Shown here: piece after piece, positions 34,147 through 36,917 of the stretch
Position numbering within the stretch: the stretch's first letter is position 1
How the letters are laid out: each line of letters opens with the position of its first letter
DNA from: Candidatus Poribacteria bacterium
GTDB lineage: Bacteria > Poribacteria > WGA-4E > WGA-3G
Length of the DNA: 36,917 nt
Assembly (NCBI GenBank): GCA_009843785.1
Contig: VYCT01000213.1
Span: 1 to 36,917 of the forward strand
Direction: 5' to 3'
Program-made: the position numbers and the translations under genes
The notes under the pieces: generated by a model
Database searches by the model: none
Seen by the model: only the letters and a program-made list of their open reading frames with translations
What the model was told of the DNA's origin: nothing

Positions 34147-34216
34147 TGTCTATTTTTTTATCATGGGGTGTCTAAAAAATAGGCAATACGCGCACGGATG
34201 TTGCCTAAAATAGACA
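34147..34216 (+). promoter_or_regulatory. Possible activator sites upstream of the sigma-54 promoter
   Basis: TGTCTA occurs at 34147-34152 and 34169-34174 and in inverse orientation at 34211-34216. The last two belong to a palindrome (34169-34186 against 34201-34216) with TAGGCAA / TTGCCTA cores. Repeated dyad sites just upstream of a -24 element are what an enhancer-binding activator would use. They are closer to the promoter than is typical, and a simple repeat element is an alternative. Confidence 0.35.
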
Positions 34217-34225
34217 CTTTCCGAT

Positions 34226-34240
34226 TGGCATAAAAATTGC
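34226..34240 (+). promoter_or_regulatory. Sigma-54-type (-24/-12) promoter
   Basis: TGGCATAAAAATTGC has the invariant GG (34227-34228) and GC (34239-34240) at the required spacing and matches the TGGCAC-N5-TTGC consensus except at one position. The start would be near 34252, just ahead of the structured stretch at 34271-34375. Confidence 0.55.
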
Positions 34241-34251
34241 TTAAGTTTTAA

Positions 34252-34375
34252 GTAAGCCTCCTTGGGTAAGCCGGAAGCATCGTTCCTAAAGAGCATAGTT
34301 TGCAAGCCTCTATTGCATGCGTTAGGTTAGAATCCCTGAAGCCTTTTAGGAACATCGCTTCCGGTCCCTTTTTTT
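34252..34375 (+). ncRNA. Candidate sigma-54-driven structured RNA
   Basis: The arms 34271-34290 and 34345-34364 are inverse copies over 20 bases with three mismatches in the middle (CCGGAAGC and TTCCTAAA blocks pair). They enclose about 54 bases with an internal hairpin TGCAA / TTGCA (34301-34305 with 34313-34317). Seven T residues follow at 34369-34375, giving a terminator-like end. No coding frame is evident. The RNA would be roughly 120 nucleotides. I know no family that fits. Alternatives are a leader of the downstream restriction gene or a palindromic mobile element. Confidence 0.45.
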
Positions 34376-34390
34376 CCAACAAAATTTCCC

Positions 34391-34419
34391 TTGCCTCTCT
34401 CCCTTAACTCCTATATAAT
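34391..34419 (+). promoter_or_regulatory. Sigma-70-type promoter of the restriction-modification gene
   Basis: TTGCCT (34391-34396) and a perfect TATAAT (34414-34419) are spaced by 17 bases. The leader to the ATG at 34484 is about 58 bases and contains two copies of GTGCCGTCCA (around 34443-34452 and 34463-34472). Confidence 0.6.
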
Positions 34420-34483
34420 GCAAGGTAGTAGGCACGCTCCGTGTGCCGTCCACAGAGTAGTAGTGCCGTCCATAAGGGGTACC

Positions 34484-36917
34484 ATGCCGAATCTCAACAT
34501 CAAAACCACACACAAACCGATAAAAACATACTACACCGAACTCGAAAAATACGCACAACTCGGCGCGGAAAACGAAGGCACTGTCCGTGCTGCGTTCCAA
34601 AACCTTCTCCAACACTACTGCGGTCAATCTAACCTCACGCTCCTCTGCGAAAAAAGCCACTACACACCGGAGAGACGTAGGATAATCCCTGACGGTGAAG
34701 TCGTTGACAGCTTCGGCTTACCACATGGCTACTGGGAAGCAAAAGATACACAGGACGACCTCCACGTTGAAGCAGACAAAAAGTTTGCCGCAGGCTACCC
34801 GTCAAAAAATATTGTTGTCCAATCTCCGACCCATGCACTCCTCTATCAACACGGGCAGCTGCAGCTCGATTTGGACATCACCAATCCGAGAAACCTTGTT
34901 CACGTCCTCGAAACCTTCTTCGCGTATCAGGAAGAGAACATCGCTGCGTGGCATACCGCGGTCGCTGAATTCAGGGAAATTGTGCCGGAACTCGGCGAAA
35001 AATTGGCAGCGTTGATTGAAACTGAGCGCCAGAACAATCCGCACTTCCAGAAGGTATTCACCAATTTCCACGAACAGTGCCAAGCCTCCATTAACCCGAA
35101 CCTCTCCATCGCTGCTGTTGAAGAAATGCTCATCCAGCACCTATTGACCGAACGGATCTTTGCGACAGTTTTCGATAACCGCGACTTCACACGCCGAAAT
35201 ATCATCGCCCGCGAAATCGAGAACGTTGTCGACGCGCTCACCGAACGGACGCTGAACCGCTCCGAGTTTCTCCGTCCGTTGAATCCGTTCTACGTCGCGA
35301 TTGAGCAGACCGCCAGCACAATCACCGACTTCTCACAAAAACAGGGGTTCCTCAACACCGTCTATGAACAATTCTTTCAAGGCTTCTCTGTCAAGGTAGC
35401 AGACACGCACGGCATCGTCTATACACCACAACCGATCGTCGATTTCATGGTGAAAAGTGTTGAACACATCTTACAGACCGAGTTCAACCGTTCAATGTCC
35501 GATGCCGGTGTGCATATCATTGATCCATTCGTCGGCACGGGTAACTTCATCGTCCGCATCATGCAAGCACTTGACCCGATCGCGTTAGAGCGAAAATACA
35601 CGGCTGACCCACCGGAACTCCAGTGCAACGAGGTGATGCTCCTACCCTACTACATCGCCAGTATGAACATTGAACACGAGTTTTTCACCGCAACGCACCG
35701 ATATATGCCTTACGAAGGGATATGCTTGGTAGATACTTTTGAGATGGCAGAAGCGCAGCAGATGTCGCTATTCACCTCCGATAACACAGCGCGCGTTGAG
35801 AAGCAGAAAGAGTCCCCTATGTTTGTTATCATCGGCAACCCGCCTTACAATATAGGACAGGTTAACGAAAACGATAACAATAAGAACCGGAAGTATGAGA
35901 CGATGGACCAGCAGATAGCGGACACCTACGCAAAAGATTCTAAAGCAACACTCAAAACTGCGCTCTATGATCCATACATAAAGGCAATTCGGTGGGGGTT
36001 GGATAGGATTGGAGAGGAAGGCGTTGTCGCCTTTGTAACGAATAACAGTTTCCTCAGCGGTTTGGCATTTGACGGGATGCGGAAACACCTCGCGGATGAT
36101 TGTGACGCTATCTATGTAATTGACTTGGGTGGGAATGCAAGAAAGGGATTAAAGGTCTCTAATGCGAATGTGTTCGGGATTCGTGTTGGTGTGAGTATCA
36201 ATTTGTTTGTAAAAAAGAAAGGGAATCTATCAGAAGTACCCCGTATCTTCTACTATCGCACTGATGAATTATGGGATAAAAAACAGAAATTTGATTTTTT
36301 GAAAGAATATCAACACATAGGTGGTATTACATGGAAATCCATTCAACCAGATGCGCGGCATACATGGATCACCGAAGGACTTCACACTGAGTTTGAGACC
36401 TTTATTCCAATGGGAAGTAAGGAAGCAAAGAGAGAAAAAGATGAAGCAATAGGTGTTATTTTCAAAACTTATAGCAACGGTGTGAAAACTAATCGGGACG
36501 CATGGACTTACAACTTCAACCAAAATGTGCTCACTGAAAACATGAGCCAGATGATTGATAATTACAATATAGAAGTTGCCCGATGGGCACAACGAACAGA
36601 TCGGGATGCCAACCTTGATAATTATGTAATTTCTGATGAAGCGGAAATCAAGTGGAGTTCCACTTTAAAACAGAGGTTACAGAGTGGGCAATCTGCTGCA
36701 TTTACAGATGTAAAAATTCGCCAATCTCTCTATCGTCCGTTCACGAAATTGAATCTCTACTTCGATCGAATGATGGTTGACAGAGTGCTTGTATTTCCAT
36801 CTATCTTCCCTTCCTTGGAGACAGAAACGCAAAATCGAGTAATAATCGTCAGCGATCATGGCTTCCGCGCAGGCTTTATAGTAGATTATGAAAATAAGTT
36901 TACATTTTATGAGATTT
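34484..36917 (+). CDS. Single-chain restriction-modification enzyme, type IIG/ISP-like (partial)
   Basis: The frame is open from ATG (AAGGGG site upstream) to the window edge, 811 codons, so the C-terminus is missing. Near the N-terminus there is a PD-(D/E)XK nuclease: Pro69-Asp70, then WEAKD with Glu85 and Lys87, followed by a DLHVEADKKFAAGYPSKNIVVQ segment. A helical linker leads to the N6-adenine methyltransferase: motif I DPFVGTGNF (347-355) and motif IV NPPYN (452-456). Residues beyond that (KTYSNGVKTNRDAWTYNF) match a target-recognition-side segment typical of type ISP and related enzymes. No helicase domain lies between nuclease and methyltransferase, so it is closer to type IIG-like architecture. 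It cuts and methylates DNA as one polypeptide. Confidence 0.85.
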   Translation, partial: MPNLNIKTTHKPIKTYYTELEKYAQLGAENEGTVRAAFQNLLQHYCGQSNLTLLCEKSHYTPERRRIIPDGEVVDSFGLPHGYWEAKDTQDDLHVEADKKFAAGYPSKNIVVQSPTHALLYQHGQLQLDLDITNPRNLVHVLETFFAYQEENIAAWHTAVAEFREIVPELGEKLAALIETERQNNPHFQKVFTNFHEQCQASINPNLSIAAVEEMLIQHLLTERIFATVFDNRDFTRRNIIAREIENVVDALTERTLNRSEFLRPLNPFYVAIEQTASTITDFSQKQGFLNTVYEQFFQGFSVKVADTHGIVYTPQPIVDFMVKSVEHILQTEFNRSMSDAGVHIIDPFVGTGNFIVRIMQALDPIALERKYTADPPELQCNEVMLLPYYIASMNIEHEFFTATHRYMPYEGICLVDTFEMAEAQQMSLFTSDNTARVEKQKESPMFVIIGNPPYNIGQVNENDNNKNRKYETMDQQIADTYAKDSKATLKTALYDPYIKAIRWGLDRIGEEGVVAFVTNNSFLSGLAFDGMRKHLADDCDAIYVIDLGGNARKGLKVSNANVFGIRVGVSINLFVKKKGNLSEVPRIFYYRTDELWDKKQKFDFLKEYQHIGGITWKSIQPDARHTWITEGLHTEFETFIPMGSKEAKREKDEAIGVIFKTYSNGVKTNRDAWTYNFNQNVLTENMSQMIDNYNIEVARWAQRTDRDANLDNYVISDEAEIKWSSTLKQRLQSGQSAAFTDVKIRQSLYRPFTKLNLYFDRMMVDRVLVFPSIFPSLETETQNRVIIVSDHGFRAGFIVDYENKFTFYEI

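Overview
The window looks like a piece of the genome of a free-living or symbiotic Gram-negative-type bacterium from an uncultured lineage. Several predicted lipoproteins, a LolA carrier and signal peptides indicate an outer membrane. Palindromic intergenic repeats, WD40 and TPR exported proteins, Gfo/Idh/MocA oxidoreductases and many Uma2/PIN/RelE modules would fit Candidatus Poribacteria, but that assignment rests on overall style and has not been tested.

Layout. (1) 1-2325: a promoter, a putative multi-hairpin small RNA and terminator, an exported lipoprotein with a duplicated domain, a small XRE-type regulator, a MITE-like element and a PD-(D/E)XK nuclease-like protein. (2) 2334-7913, minus strand: DUF58/VWA protein, YgiT-type zinc finger, PIN toxin with its antitoxin, and full-length cobalamin-dependent methionine synthase MetH. 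MetH is preceded by two tandem copies of a 102-bp unit, each carrying a 17-codon micro-ORF. (3) 8275-12366: a small unknown protein, then a housekeeping block lolA, pgsA, thpR, recA. (4) 12539-19735: a complete Pup-proteasome system in the order ARC/Mpa ATPase, Dop, Pup, PrcB, PrcA, PafA. Most of its gaps are filled by one family of palindromic elements. Pyruvate phosphate dikinase follows. (5) 22773-25545: a broken Uma2 gene, a cupin, a RelE/HigA-like toxin-antitoxin pair and a Gfo/Idh/MocA oxidoreductase. (6) 25632-31538: a MITE-like element, an exported metalloprotease with TPR repeats, and a set of related lipoproteins built from Ig-like and thioredoxin modules. One of these has an in-frame TGA exactly at the first redox-active Cys and is probably a selenoprotein; a WD40 gene truncated by a small palindromic element lies between them. 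(7) 31606-36917: a PD-(D/E)XK family protein, a membrane coiled-coil protein, the RNA ligase RtcB, a sigma-54-type promoter in front of a compact structured RNA, and the 5' two thirds or more of a single-chain restriction-modification enzyme that runs off the window.

How the genes work together. Dop would deamidate the C-terminal Gln of Pup, PafA would ligate Pup to substrate lysines, and the ARC ring would unfold tagged proteins into the PrcA/PrcB chamber; Dop also removes Pup. The lolA-pgsA-thpR-recA block mixes envelope and genome-maintenance functions and resembles the pgsA-recA neighbourhood seen in many bacteria. The thioredoxin-like lipoproteins probably act on disulfides in the periplasm.

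The strongest candidates for something new are the UGFC thioredoxin-like lipoprotein (31059-31538), the sigma-54 promoter plus structured RNA downstream of rtcB (34147-34375), the hairpin RNA at 72-228, the repeated micro-ORF leader of metH, and the repeat-punctuated Pup-proteasome locus.
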